Of a stretch of DNA of 6,205 bases, positions 1 through 5,794 are shown one piece after another. Under the pieces are notes generated by a model that saw only the letters and a list, made by a program, of their open reading frames with translations, had not been told where the DNA came from and made no database searches. Source of the stretch: JACRDV01 sp024860865 [NCBI: Methanobacteriota archaeon]. Lineage in GTDB: Archaea; JACRDV01. The stretch covers positions 1-6,205 of the forward strand of contig JACRDV010000111.1 of assembly GCA_024860865.1 (NCBI GenBank), in the 5' to 3' direction. Both the position numbers and the translations under genes were made by a program. Within the stretch, counting starts at the first letter, position 1. Each line of letters begins with the position of its first letter.

Positions 1-85
1 TCGGGTATGTGCATTTTTATCAGTATTACTTTTTTTAAAAATAATAATACTTAAAACTTCCGAGTTTTAAACCATATTTGCTTCT

Positions 86-107
86 TATATGGGAAGTTCG
101 CTAAAAT
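86..107 (+). promoter_or_regulatory. Putative promoter of the geranylgeranyl reductase gene, with a 13-nt element shared with the MttB-like gene promoter
   Basis: TATAT at 86-90 is a TATA-box-like sequence. Four bases later comes AGTTCGCTAAAAT (95-107). The same arrangement, TATAT then 4 nt then AGTTCGCTAAGAT, occurs at 5745-5766 before the MttB-like gene. CTAAAA is repeated exactly 10 nt apart (101-106 and 111-116). By the usual archaeal TATA-to-start-site spacing of roughly 25 nt, transcription would begin near 110-115, leaving a leader of about 55 nt before the ATG at 169. The promoter role is inferred. The match between the two sites is seen directly. Confidence 0.4.
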
Positions 108-168
108 CCCCTAAAAGAGGAAAAATACAACCGTTAAATTGAATTTTAGTTTTTACCTAATTATAGGC

Positions 169-1401
169 ATGCACGATGTCATAGTTGTTGGAGCTGGTCC
201 CTCTGGATCAACTACTGCATATCTCTGCGCAAAATCAGGCTTTAATGTGCTCCTATTGGATAAAAAATTTCCAAGAAGAAAAATTTGCGGCGGCAGTATT
301 TCCCCAAAAAGTATCAAATTATTAGAAAAACTCAAATTTAATTTAAATGATGCGCCTAAAAACTGGTTCTCAAAAATTAAACTATTTTCATATGATGGGT
401 CATCTGCTGATCTTCCTCTCCCAGAGAGCATGAAAGGTTATGTTACAGATAGATTTACCTTTGATGCTGCGCTGGTTAATGCTGCAATAGATAATGGGAC
501 AAATTTTTATTCCAATGCAAAATGTGTTGATGTAATCAAAGAAAATGGATTTATCAAAGGAGTGACTGTCCGAAGAGATGGAAATCCAGAAACTTTATAT
601 GGAAAAATTGTTGTAGCAGCTGATGGAGCAAATTCAATTATTATGTCAAAACTTGGACTGTTAAATCACTCTCCAGAAACTACCGCAATCTGCATGCGAG
701 CAATATATTCTAATGTTGAAAATCTTTCTGATTCTATAGAATTTCATTGCAATTCCTTTGCTCCAGAGGGCTTTGGATGGGTTTTCCCGTGCGGAAATGG
801 GCAGGCAAATATAGGAATTGGCGGGTCAGTTGCCAAATATCAGCAAAGGAATTTGTCGATTCCTAAGGCATTTGAATGGTTCACTAAAGTATATCCAATT
901 GTTAGCAAATTTTTAAAAGATGCAAAAATAATTGCTGAACCAGCAGGATTTCCCCTTAATTCCAGTATTCCGCAAAAAACCTATGGAAACGGTTTTATTG
1001 CTGTTGGTGAAGCTTCTGGATTTTGCAACTCTCTTTCCGGTGAAGGAATCTATTATGCAATTAAGAGCGGAGAGCTAGCCGCAAGAACTATTATTGAATC
1101 TTTATCCAGTGAGCAATATCCCCATTGTGCTGCTCCAAATAATTTAGATAAATATGAAATCCTTTGGAAAAAAGAATTTGGGGATGAACTAAAAAGAGCA
1201 ACGAAGCTAAGAAAGCTAACAAATGAAAATGAAGAGAAAACAAAAATAATAATCGATGCATGTATTAAAAATGCCAAGTGGCGAGAATTTGTTACAAATG
1301 CTCTTATTGGATTAGTTCCCTACGGTAAAACATTCTATTATATTTTAAAACATCCATCATTTTTGAAATACTATTTGCAATTAAAGTTTACAAGTTCTTA
1401 A
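169..1401 (+). CDS. Geranylgeranyl reductase family FAD-dependent oxidoreductase (410 aa)
   Basis: Flavoprotein of the geranylgeranyl reductase (GGR) family, whose archaeal members use FAD to saturate the isoprenoid chains of membrane lipids; related enzymes act on other polyprenyl substrates. Numbered from the ATG at 169, visible motifs are: the Rossmann dinucleotide-binding GAGPSG (8-13) with the ribose-binding acidic residue D31; ICGGS (39-43), where the family has a conserved Cys-Gly-Gly; VTDR (92-95); ADGANS (151-156); PEGFGWVFP (199-207), matching the family substrate-site motif PxxYxWxFP with Phe for Tyr; VGEASG (279-284), the second FAD motif, usually GDAAG; and GEGIYYAIKSG (291-301). 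No membrane segment or signal peptide is evident. Length is normal for the family. A TTG at 139 would extend the frame by 10 residues, but the ATG at 169 puts the flavin fold right at the N-terminus, as is usual, so it is preferred; neither start has a good ribosome binding site. The gene is alone on its strand and converges on the stress protein gene. The family is secure; the exact lipid substrate is not. Confidence 0.9.
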   Translation: MHDVIVVGAGPSGSTTAYLCAKSGFNVLLLDKKFPRRKICGGSISPKSIKLLEKLKFNLNDAPKNWFSKIKLFSYDGSSADLPLPESMKGYVTDRFTFDAALVNAAIDNGTNFYSNAKCVDVIKENGFIKGVTVRRDGNPETLYGKIVVAADGANSIIMSKLGLLNHSPETTAICMRAIYSNVENLSDSIEFHCNSFAPEGFGWVFPCGNGQANIGIGGSVAKYQQRNLSIPKAFEWFTKVYPIVSKFLKDAKIIAEPAGFPLNSSIPQKTYGNGFIAVGEASGFCNSLSGEGIYYAIKSGELAARTIIESLSSEQYPHCAAPNNLDKYEILWKKEFGDELKRATKLRKLTNENEEKTKIIIDACIKNAKWREFVTNALIGLVPYGKTFYYILKHPSFLKYYLQLKFTSS

Positions 1402-1406
1402 CTTTA

Positions 1407-1850
1407 TCAAATTTTGAACAGTTTTTTCTCTCTCACAGCTAAAACAGGACAAAGACCATATGTAATTACACCATCTGCAATGCTACCTAACAACTTTTTT
1501 GTCCCAGACCTTCCCTTTGTCCCCATCACTATTAGATCCACATTTTCCTTCTCTGCAACTTCTAGTATCTTTTCCATAACTGGGCCCTTTTCTATTATTT
1601 TCTTAACCTTTACTCCATATTTCTTAGCCTCTTCTTCGATCTTAAAGAGAGGATTTTCTATTGGTTCCTTAAACTTAAATTCCTCATTCCTCAAATCTAA
1701 TTCCACTATAGACATTGGAACTTCTGTTACATGTAACGCTACAATTTCTGCCTTCTTTTGTTTGGCTATATCAATAGCAGGCTCTATTGCTAATTCAGCT
1801 AAAGGAGAACCATCAGTGGGCAAAAGAATCTTTCTTATATCCCATGCCAT
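1407..1850 (-). CDS. Universal stress protein, UspA family (147 aa)
   Basis: Small cytoplasmic single-domain universal stress protein, probably a homodimer that binds ATP. The N-terminal strand KILLPTDGS (7-15) carries the conserved Asp13. A second core strand, EIVALHV, lies at 35-41. The C-terminal block VDLIVMGTKGRSG (104-116) followed by LLGS (120-123) is the nucleotide loop, normally G-x2-G-x9-G-S/T. Here Gly110, Gly113, Gly122 and Ser123 are present, but the middle spacer is 8 rather than 9 residues, so ATP binding is likely but not certain. The start is well supported: GAGGTG lies 5 nt upstream. The gene is last in the minus-strand run, 55 nt after hisF, with its own TATA-like sequence. 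Its stop is 5 nt from that of the convergent GGR gene. The physiological role of individual archaeal Usp proteins cannot be read from sequence. Confidence 0.93.
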   Translation of the reverse strand: MAWDIRKILLPTDGSPLAELAIEPAIDIAKQKKAEIVALHVTEVPMSIVELDLRNEEFKFKEPIENPLFKIEEEAKKYGVKVKKIIEKGPVMEKILEVAEKENVDLIVMGTKGRSGTKKLLGSIADGVITYGLCPVLAVREKKLFKI

Positions 1851-1855
1851 TCTTG

Positions 1856-1861
1856 CACCTC
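1856..1861 (-). promoter_or_regulatory. Shine-Dalgarno site of the universal stress protein gene
   Basis: GAGGTG on the minus strand, 5 nt before the ATG at 1850. It is complementary to the usual 16S rRNA 3' end and fixes the start codon. hisF and the zinc-motif gene have the same type of site at similar spacing. Confidence 0.75.
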
Positions 1862-1887
1862 AATTTACACTAAAAAATCAGAAACTT

Positions 1888-1895
1888 TTTTATAA
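1888..1895 (-). promoter_or_regulatory. TATA-box candidate of the universal stress protein gene
   Basis: TTATAAAA on the minus strand, centred about 41 nt before the ATG at 1850. With typical archaeal spacing it would give a transcript starting near 1865, with a short leader of about 15 nt that still contains the GAGGTG site. This suggests the gene can be transcribed separately from hisF. Inferred from position and sequence only. Confidence 0.45.
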
Positions 1896-1900
1896 CTTTA

Positions 1901-1905
1901 AAAAA
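1901..1905 (-). terminator. Possible T-tract terminator after hisF
   Basis: On the minus strand the hisF stop codon TAA is followed at once by TTTTT, and a second run of six T lies at 1872-1877. Archaeal RNA polymerase often terminates at such T-tracts without a hairpin. No stem-loop is visible, so read-through into the stress protein gene is equally possible. Confidence 0.3.
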
Positions 1906-2664
1906 TTAAATTCGCACTGGAACTCCTTTCGTTTTTAATGTCTCTTTAATTTGTTTAACTGTATACTTCCCATAATGGACTACACTCGCTACCAATGCAG
2001 CATCTGCTTTGGTTTCAGTTAATACTTGATACACATGGTCAATTGTTCCGGCACCACCAGAAGCAATTACTGGGATATTAACGCTGTCACAAATTGTTTT
2101 TGTTAACGAAATATCATAACCCTCTTGAGTTCCATCTTTATCCATGCTCGTAAGAAGGATTTCTCCAGCCCCAAGTTTCTCCACTTTCTTTGCCCATTCA
2201 ACAGCATCAATGCCAGTAGATTGGCGACCGCCATAAATATATGCCTCCCACTTCTGTGGTTTGACCATTTTAGCATCAATAGCTATAACAATACACTGGC
2301 TTCCGAATTTTTTTGCTCCTTCCTCAATAATTTTTGGATTTTGAATAGCTGCTGTATTAACTGAAACTTTATCTGCGCCTGCTCGTAAAACCTCTTGAAT
2401 ATCTTTAATACTTCGGAGACCCCCGCCGACTGTTAATGGAACGAAAACTTGGTCTGCTGTCCTTCTAACAACATCTAGCATAATTTTTCTGCCTTCAGGA
2501 GAGGCCCCGATATCTAAAAATACTATCTCATCTGCGCCGTCTTTATCGTAAACTTTTGCTAGAGCTGGTGGGTCTCCAGCCAACCTTAGCTGCTGAAAAT
2601 GAATTCCCTTAACAACGCGCCCACTCAGTATATCCAAACACGCAATAATTCTTTTTGTTAGCAT
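1906..2664 (-). CDS. hisF: Imidazole glycerol phosphate synthase, cyclase subunit HisF (252 aa)
   Basis: HisF is the (beta/alpha)8-barrel subunit that uses ammonia delivered by the glutaminase HisH to convert PRFAR into imidazole glycerol phosphate, feeding histidine synthesis, and AICAR, which returns to purine synthesis. Family signatures are intact: KRIIACLD (4-11) with the catalytic Asp11; GRVVKG (15-20), with Lys19; AGDP (29-32); FLDI (49-52); TVGGGLRS (78-85), a phosphate-binding loop; [11 protein letters not shown] (96-106); VIAIDAK (126-132) with the second catalytic Asp130; [15 protein letters not shown] (165-179); VIASGGAG (199-206), the other phosphate site; and a C-terminal GVPVR (247-251). 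Length equals that of characterised HisF. AGGTG 5 nt upstream supports the ATG at 2664. No other his gene is in the window, so its partner HisH must be encoded elsewhere. The 153 nt gap upstream suggests its own promoter. Confidence 0.97.
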   Translation of the reverse strand: MLTKRIIACLDILSGRVVKGIHFQQLRLAGDPPALAKVYDKDGADEIVFLDIGASPEGRKIMLDVVRRTADQVFVPLTVGGGLRSIKDIQEVLRAGADKVSVNTAAIQNPKIIEEGAKKFGSQCIVIAIDAKMVKPQKWEAYIYGGRQSTGIDAVEWAKKVEKLGAGEILLTSMDKDGTQEGYDISLTKTICDSVNIPVIASGGAGTIDHVYQVLTETKADAALVASVVHYGKYTVKQIKETLKTKGVPVRI

Positions 2665-2669
2665 CCAGG

Positions 2670-2674
2670 CACCT
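2670..2674 (-). promoter_or_regulatory. Shine-Dalgarno site of hisF
   Basis: AGGTG on the minus strand, 5 nt before the hisF ATG. Same motif and spacing as in the stress protein gene. Confidence 0.65.
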
Positions 2675-2727
2675 GTGAATTAAAAGAAGCCGTTATTAGA
2701 ACCCTTAGTAATCTCTTTTTTAGAAAA

Positions 2728-2737
2728 AATTTTTAAC
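2728..2737 (-). promoter_or_regulatory. Weak TATA-box candidate for hisF
   Basis: GTTAAAAATT on the minus strand lies about 65-73 nt before the hisF start and would put the transcript start near 2706, leaving a leader of about 40 nt. Another AT-rich candidate, TTTTAATATTAT, lies further upstream at 2749-2760. The region is so AT-rich that neither is certain. Confidence 0.25.
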
Positions 2738-2774
2738 TAATCCAAAAATAATATTAAAATCACCTATTTCTACT

Positions 2775-2799
2775 TTACGAAAATGAAAATTTCTCGTAA
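2775..2799 (-). repeat. Inverted repeat / hairpin between the zinc-motif gene and hisF
   Basis: The + strand reads TTACGA-AAAT-GAAA-ATTT-c-TCGTAA. This makes ten base pairs interrupted by one bulged C around a four-base loop. It lies 18 nt past the stop of the zinc-motif gene and about 110 nt before hisF. On the minus-strand transcript it could be a 3'-end structure, with a U-rich stretch (ATTATTTTTGG) some 20-30 nt downstream. As DNA it could be an operator. The stem is mostly A-T pairs and so weak. Confidence 0.35.
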
Positions 2800-2817
2800 T
2801 TACTCTTTTTCATTGCC

Positions 2818-3492
2818 TCAACTTGCAAGTAAAGAATATTTGTCAAATTGAGCTCCACAATTTGGGCATTTATCCCACCCAAATGGTACCATTACACTAC
2901 ACTTGCATTTTATTATTAATTCAGCTTTTTCTTCTTTTTCTCGCTCTCCAGCTTCTGACTCCGCTAATTTAAATTTTTCCTCCTCTAAAAGTGGCCAAAC
3001 GCGCTCTATAATGAAAAGCCTAACCATGTTTTCATAATCTTTTTGATTTAAAACCACAACCAACTTACCACGCAGCAATTTATTGCCCTTATCGGTCACG
3101 CTCTCATAAATTTCTGTGCGATAAAATTTCTCAAATATTGGCTCTAGAATTCTAGGTAATTCAGATGTGCTTTCCACTCTGTAATCCTTCATAGCTCCAC
3201 CTATGTGCAAAGGATGGTAAAATTTATCACCTTCCTTGCATTTGCCAAAAACTATCGATTTAAGGTCTAGAAGATGAAAAGGTCTACCAGTTGGCCTAAC
3301 TAATACTCTCACTGAGATTTCATCTGGACATTCTCTAACTTCAAATAGCCATTCTCCAGAGATCCTATCTATTGCTTTAAAAATGTGAGAAATACCTTCT
3401 CTTTCAATCCTCTCAAAGCGGTCAAACCAGATATCTTGCTTTGGCTCGATCGATTCAAAGACCTTTATCATTTCAGGATTGATTTGAAACAC
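2818..3492 (-). CDS. Unrecognised protein with a C-terminal zinc-ribbon-like motif (224 aa)
   Basis: I do not recognise the family. Residues 1-165 look like a soluble mixed alpha/beta domain: an N-terminal helical stretch, then short strands such as EWLFEVREC (47-55) and ISVRVLVRP (59-67), with no membrane segment. Residues 168-193 are rich in Glu and Lys and probably helical or a flexible linker. The C-terminus has CKC (196-198), ten residues, then CPNC (209-212) and Gly213, a four-cysteine zinc-ribbon-like arrangement in which the first knuckle is CxC instead of the usual CxxC. Two further cysteines, 55 and 85, lie in the main domain. The start is GTG, chosen because GAGGT lies 6 nt upstream; an ATG two bases further upstream is in another frame and soon stops. 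The gene begins 17 nt after panE ends, so co-transcription with panE is likely. Such zinc motifs usually mediate protein or nucleic-acid contacts, but no role can be assigned. Confidence 0.85.
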   Translation of the reverse strand: MFQINPEMIKVFESIEPKQDIWFDRFERIEREGISHIFKAIDRISGEWLFEVRECPDEISVRVLVRPTGRPFHLLDLKSIVFGKCKEGDKFYHPLHIGGAMKDYRVESTSELPRILEPIFEKFYRTEIYESVTDKGNKLLRGKLVVVLNQKDYENMVRLFIIERVWPLLEEEKFKLAESEAGEREKEEKAELIIKCKCSVMVPFGWDKCPNCGAQFDKYSLLAS

Positions 3493-3498
3493 ATCGAG

Positions 3499-3503
3499 AC
3501 CTC
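3499..3503 (-). promoter_or_regulatory. Shine-Dalgarno site fixing the GTG start of the zinc-motif gene
   Basis: GAGGT on the minus strand, 6 nt before the GTG at 3492, in the 17 nt gap after the panE stop codon. It supports GTG over the internal ATG at codon 8. Confidence 0.6.
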
Positions 3504-3509
3504 AATTGA

Positions 3510-4439
3510 TTAAATCTCTTTAGACTTTTTCTCTAGGAATTCCACTAAGTTAACCAATGTTTCATTCACTGGAGTAGGAATTCCATGGATTTTCCCAAGC
3601 TCAACAAATACTCCATTTAAAAAATCTATTTCTGTTTTCTTTCCTTTTTCAATATCCTGAAGCATTGAAGATCTGTGCTCGCTTGTAGGAGGCAGCTGAT
3701 GACTTTTCAAGTATTCTAAATATTCATCTGTGTTTTTCCATTTTAGCTCAATTTTTTCGGCTCTAGCAACTTCAAAGGCTTCTTCAATTATTTTTTCGAT
3801 TGTTTTCCAAGTCCCACCAGCTGCTAGTTCACCATACTTAACTTTTAGAATTGCTCCTAAAGGATTTAGAGCTGAGTTATACAATGCTTTGCCCCAAATT
3901 ACACTTCTTATGTTTTGTGATAGCTCTGTAGGAATTCCTGCTTGATTGAACATATCTACGACTCTTTTTGCTCTCTCAGTAATTTTCCCATCTAATTCAC
4001 CGATTTTCACGCTCTCTGCATGCACAGTAACTCTAACTTCTCCCGGCTTGACTATTTCAAATCCTGTTATCACCATTCCGCCTAAAACACTCTTTGGAAT
4101 ATATTTTTCTATAATCTCACAATTCCCAATTCCGTTTTGAAGAGAAAGAATTAAGGTGTCGCTTTTAACCAGGTGAAGAATTTGTTTCACAGCTCCCTCA
4201 GTGTCATAGGCTTTTGTTGTCATGAGAATCAAATCTTGGGGCTCGATGTCCTCTGTCGAATAAACTGCTTTAACATCTACCTTAAATTCGCCCCACAGCC
4301 CGGAGATTTTTAGCCCATTATTTTTTATAGCATCCATGTGCCATGGCCTTCCAACCAAAGTAACATCATTGCCTGATTTGGCCAGCATTCCTCCAACCAC
4401 GGAACCAACTGCTCCAGCGCCCATTACCAATACTTTCAT
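3510..4439 (-). CDS. panE: 2-dehydropantoate 2-reductase (ketopantoate reductase) (309 aa)
   Basis: NAD(P)H-dependent reduction of 2-dehydropantoate to pantoate, a step towards coenzyme A. The N-terminal Rossmann domain starts with VLVMGAGAVGS (3-13), containing GxGxxG (7-12). TTKAYD (74-79) carries the conserved Lys76, and LQNGIGN (100-106) the conserved Asn102. The C-terminal helical domain contains WGKALYNSALNP (182-193), where Lys184 matches the catalytic lysine of the family, and SSMLQDIEKGKKTEID (257-272), where Glu270 matches the catalytic glutamate. All key residues are present and the length is normal. The start at 4439 places the Rossmann strand at the N-terminus; the sequence before it, AGCTGGTTTT, is only a weak ribosome binding site. 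The gene follows cofH by 43 nt and precedes the zinc-motif gene by 17 nt. AT-rich sequence at 4449-4464 could be an internal promoter. Some members of this family act on other 2-oxo acids, so the substrate is inferred. Confidence 0.92.
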   Translation of the reverse strand: MKVLVMGAGAVGSVVGGMLAKSGNDVTLVGRPWHMDAIKNNGLKISGLWGEFKVDVKAVYSTEDIEPQDLILMTTKAYDTEGAVKQILHLVKSDTLILSLQNGIGNCEIIEKYIPKSVLGGMVITGFEIVKPGEVRVTVHAESVKIGELDGKITERAKRVVDMFNQAGIPTELSQNIRSVIWGKALYNSALNPLGAILKVKYGELAAGGTWKTIEKIIEEAFEVARAEKIELKWKNTDEYLEYLKSHQLPPTSEHRSSMLQDIEKGKKTEIDFLNGVFVELGKIHGIPTPVNETLVNLVEFLEKKSKEI

Positions 4440-4482
4440 AAAACCAGCTTTTTAATTTAAAAATTGAACTATAGGAAAAACA

Positions 4483-5628
4483 TTAATTTGCTTTCGGAAA
4501 AAATTGAAGAATTTGATAAGTAGTTGTTCGCTGAGCTGGAATTCTATCCAATTGGTAAATTAGATTCTTAATCTTGTTAGGCGGTAAATAATCGCCAAAC
4601 ATCGCACCTGCTGCCTTCGAAATATGCTCCTCCATTAGGGTGCCGCCAATATCGTTTGCCCCGGCATTCAAAACTACTTGAGCAAAACCAGGTCCAAGCT
4701 TAACCCATGAGACTTGGATATTGTCGATATAACCATTTAGCATCAAGCGAGCTGCAGCATAAAGCTTTAAATCTTCTGCACCAGTTGATGCTTTAGTTAC
4801 AAGACCTTTATTGAAAAGCGGTGTATTTTTATGCATAAATGTAAGAGGAATGAATTCAGTAAAGCCTCTCGTTGTTTTTTGGATTTCACGCAGAATTCCA
4901 ATGTGATTTACCCTATCCTCAAGAGTTTCTATGTGCCCATACAATATTGTTGCTGTTGTGGGCAATCCTAGCCGATGAGCTGTTTTAATTATTTCGATCC
5001 ATGTTCGCGTGTCAATTTTTTTGGGACAAATTATTTTCCGTATTCTATCATTAAAGATTTCAGCTGCAGTCCCAGGTATAGAGCCCAAACCAGCTTCTTT
5101 TAACATTTTTAATGCTTCTTCGATTTTTAGTTCTGCTTTACTTGCCCCGTAAGCAATCTCCATTGGAGAAAAACCATGGATATGAATTCTTGGAACTGCT
5201 TTTTTTATAGCTTGAGTTATCTCAAGGTAACCAAAAATATCGAGCTCTGGATGTAATCCTCCTTGAATGCAAACTTCTGTTGCACCTAGAGCCCATGCCT
5301 CCTTTGTTTTCTCTACAATTTTGTCAATTTGGAGCAAATATGCGGTTGGATCTCCGATATTCTTTTTAAACGCACAAAATTGACAATCATTAATACAAAC
5401 ATTTGTAAAATTTATGTTCCTATTGATGACAAATGATACAAAATCGCCAACTGCTGAGCGCCTAACTTGATCGGCCGCAAGAATTAGAGCCAAAAATTCT
5501 TTATTTTGTACTTTAATTAGCTCAAGAGCTTCACTTTTAGATATTTCTCTGTTATTGAGTGCTTTTTCGAGTGCTGTTGATACAACCGGGTCAATTTCTT
5601 TGAGAAGTGCATCGAGCATAAAAACCAT
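4483..5628 (-). CDS. cofH: CofH, radical SAM subunit of F0 synthase (381 aa)
   Basis: CofH is 5-amino-6-(D-ribitylamino)uracil--L-tyrosine 4-hydroxyphenyl transferase, a radical SAM enzyme. With CofG it builds F0, the deazaflavin core of coenzyme F420. The radical SAM cluster motif is CINDCQFC, with Cys78, Cys82 and Cys85 (Cx3Cx2C) binding the 4Fe-4S cluster. It is preceded by NINFTNV (71-77), characteristic of CofH. Other markers are IQGGLHP (121-127), GSIPGTAAEI (182-191), the TATILYGHIET block (225-235), FIPLTF (259-264) and GANDIGGTLMEE (323-334). The Gly-Gly in the last block fits CofH better than the menaquinone enzyme MqnC. Length is slightly above typical. ATG at 5628 and ATG at 5619 are both possible starts; neither has a clear ribosome binding site, which suggests a leaderless or short-leader transcript. 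The partner cofG is not in the window. cofH heads the minus-strand run and is divergent from the MttB-like gene. Confidence 0.95.
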   Translation of the reverse strand: MVFMLDALLKEIDPVVSTALEKALNNREISKSEALELIKVQNKEFLALILAADQVRRSAVGDFVSFVINRNINFTNVCINDCQFCAFKKNIGDPTAYLLQIDKIVEKTKEAWALGATEVCIQGGLHPELDIFGYLEITQAIKKAVPRIHIHGFSPMEIAYGASKAELKIEEALKMLKEAGLGSIPGTAAEIFNDRIRKIICPKKIDTRTWIEIIKTAHRLGLPTTATILYGHIETLEDRVNHIGILREIQKTTRGFTEFIPLTFMHKNTPLFNKGLVTKASTGAEDLKLYAAARLMLNGYIDNIQVSWVKLGPGFAQVVLNAGANDIGGTLMEEHISKAAGAMFGDYLPPNKIKNLIYQLDRIPAQRTTTYQILQFFPKAN

Positions 5629-5650
5629 TTTAATCGTTTCATTAACTAAA

Positions 5651-5667
5651 AGTATTTCTATAATACT
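5651..5667. repeat. 17-bp palindrome in the cofH upstream region
   Basis: AGTATT-TCTAT-AATACT: perfect 6-bp arms around a 5-bp centre, starting 23 bp before the cofH ATG. It includes a TATA-like sequence on the minus strand (TATTATAG, 5658-5665), so a dimeric regulator bound here could control cofH. A second TATA candidate, TTTTAAAA, lies at 5679-5686. The palindrome is seen directly; an operator role is inferred, and short AT-rich palindromes arise easily by chance. Confidence 0.3.
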
Positions 5668-5740
5668 AGTTTTATTGTTTTAAAATTATTTTTGTAACTT
5701 CTCTTTTTTGCGAAAGAGTAAACTAATATGATGAAATTAG

Positions 5741-5766
5741 TATATATATAAAGAGTTCGCTAAGAT
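5741..5766 (+). promoter_or_regulatory. Promoter of the MttB-like gene with the shared 13-nt element
   Basis: TATATATATAAA (5741-5752) is a strong TATA-box candidate, 43-54 nt before the ATG at 5795, which would give a leader of about 25 nt. It is followed by AGTTCGCTAAGAT (5754-5766), matching the element before the GGR gene at 12 of 13 positions and at the same offset from TATAT. The element lies between the TATA box and the expected transcription start, a position where archaeal repressors often act. Confidence 0.55.
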
Positions 5767-5783
5767 TTTAGATGTTTTTCTTT

Positions 5784-5790
5784 GAGTGAT
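5784..5790 (+). promoter_or_regulatory. Shine-Dalgarno candidate of the MttB-like gene
   Basis: GAGTGAT lies 4 nt before the ATG at 5795 and differs by one base from the archaeal-type site AGGTGAT when aligned. It supports this start; the earlier ATG at 5772 stops after five codons. Confidence 0.45.
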
Positions 5791-5794
5791 TTAC

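Noticed and set aside
1-14. Possible start of a minus-strand gene running off the left edge (ATG at 12-14)
   Set aside because: Only four codons would be inside the window, with no ribosome binding site; nothing can be supported.
139-168. TTG start extending the GGR protein by 10 residues
   Set aside because: The flavin-binding fold begins right after the ATG at 169, there is no ribosome binding site at proper distance from 139, and the extra residues match nothing in the family. It is not fully excluded, because 169 also lacks a good site.
1414-1938. A 174-codon open frame on the + strand over the stress protein gene and the hisF end
   Set aside because: It is the antisense shadow of the universal stress protein gene, whose motifs and ribosome binding site are clear on the minus strand. 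The + strand translation resembles no known protein.
2775-2813. A 12-codon minus-strand open frame (starting MKKSNYEKFS) just after the zinc-motif gene
   Set aside because: Very short, GAGG lies only 2 nt from its ATG, and the stop falls in the hairpin. It looks like chance in AT-rich DNA.
4526-4532. A further GTTCGCT, as in the shared promoter element
   Set aside because: It lies inside the cofH coding region, matches only seven bases of the 13-nt element in a row, and has no TATAT at the right distance.
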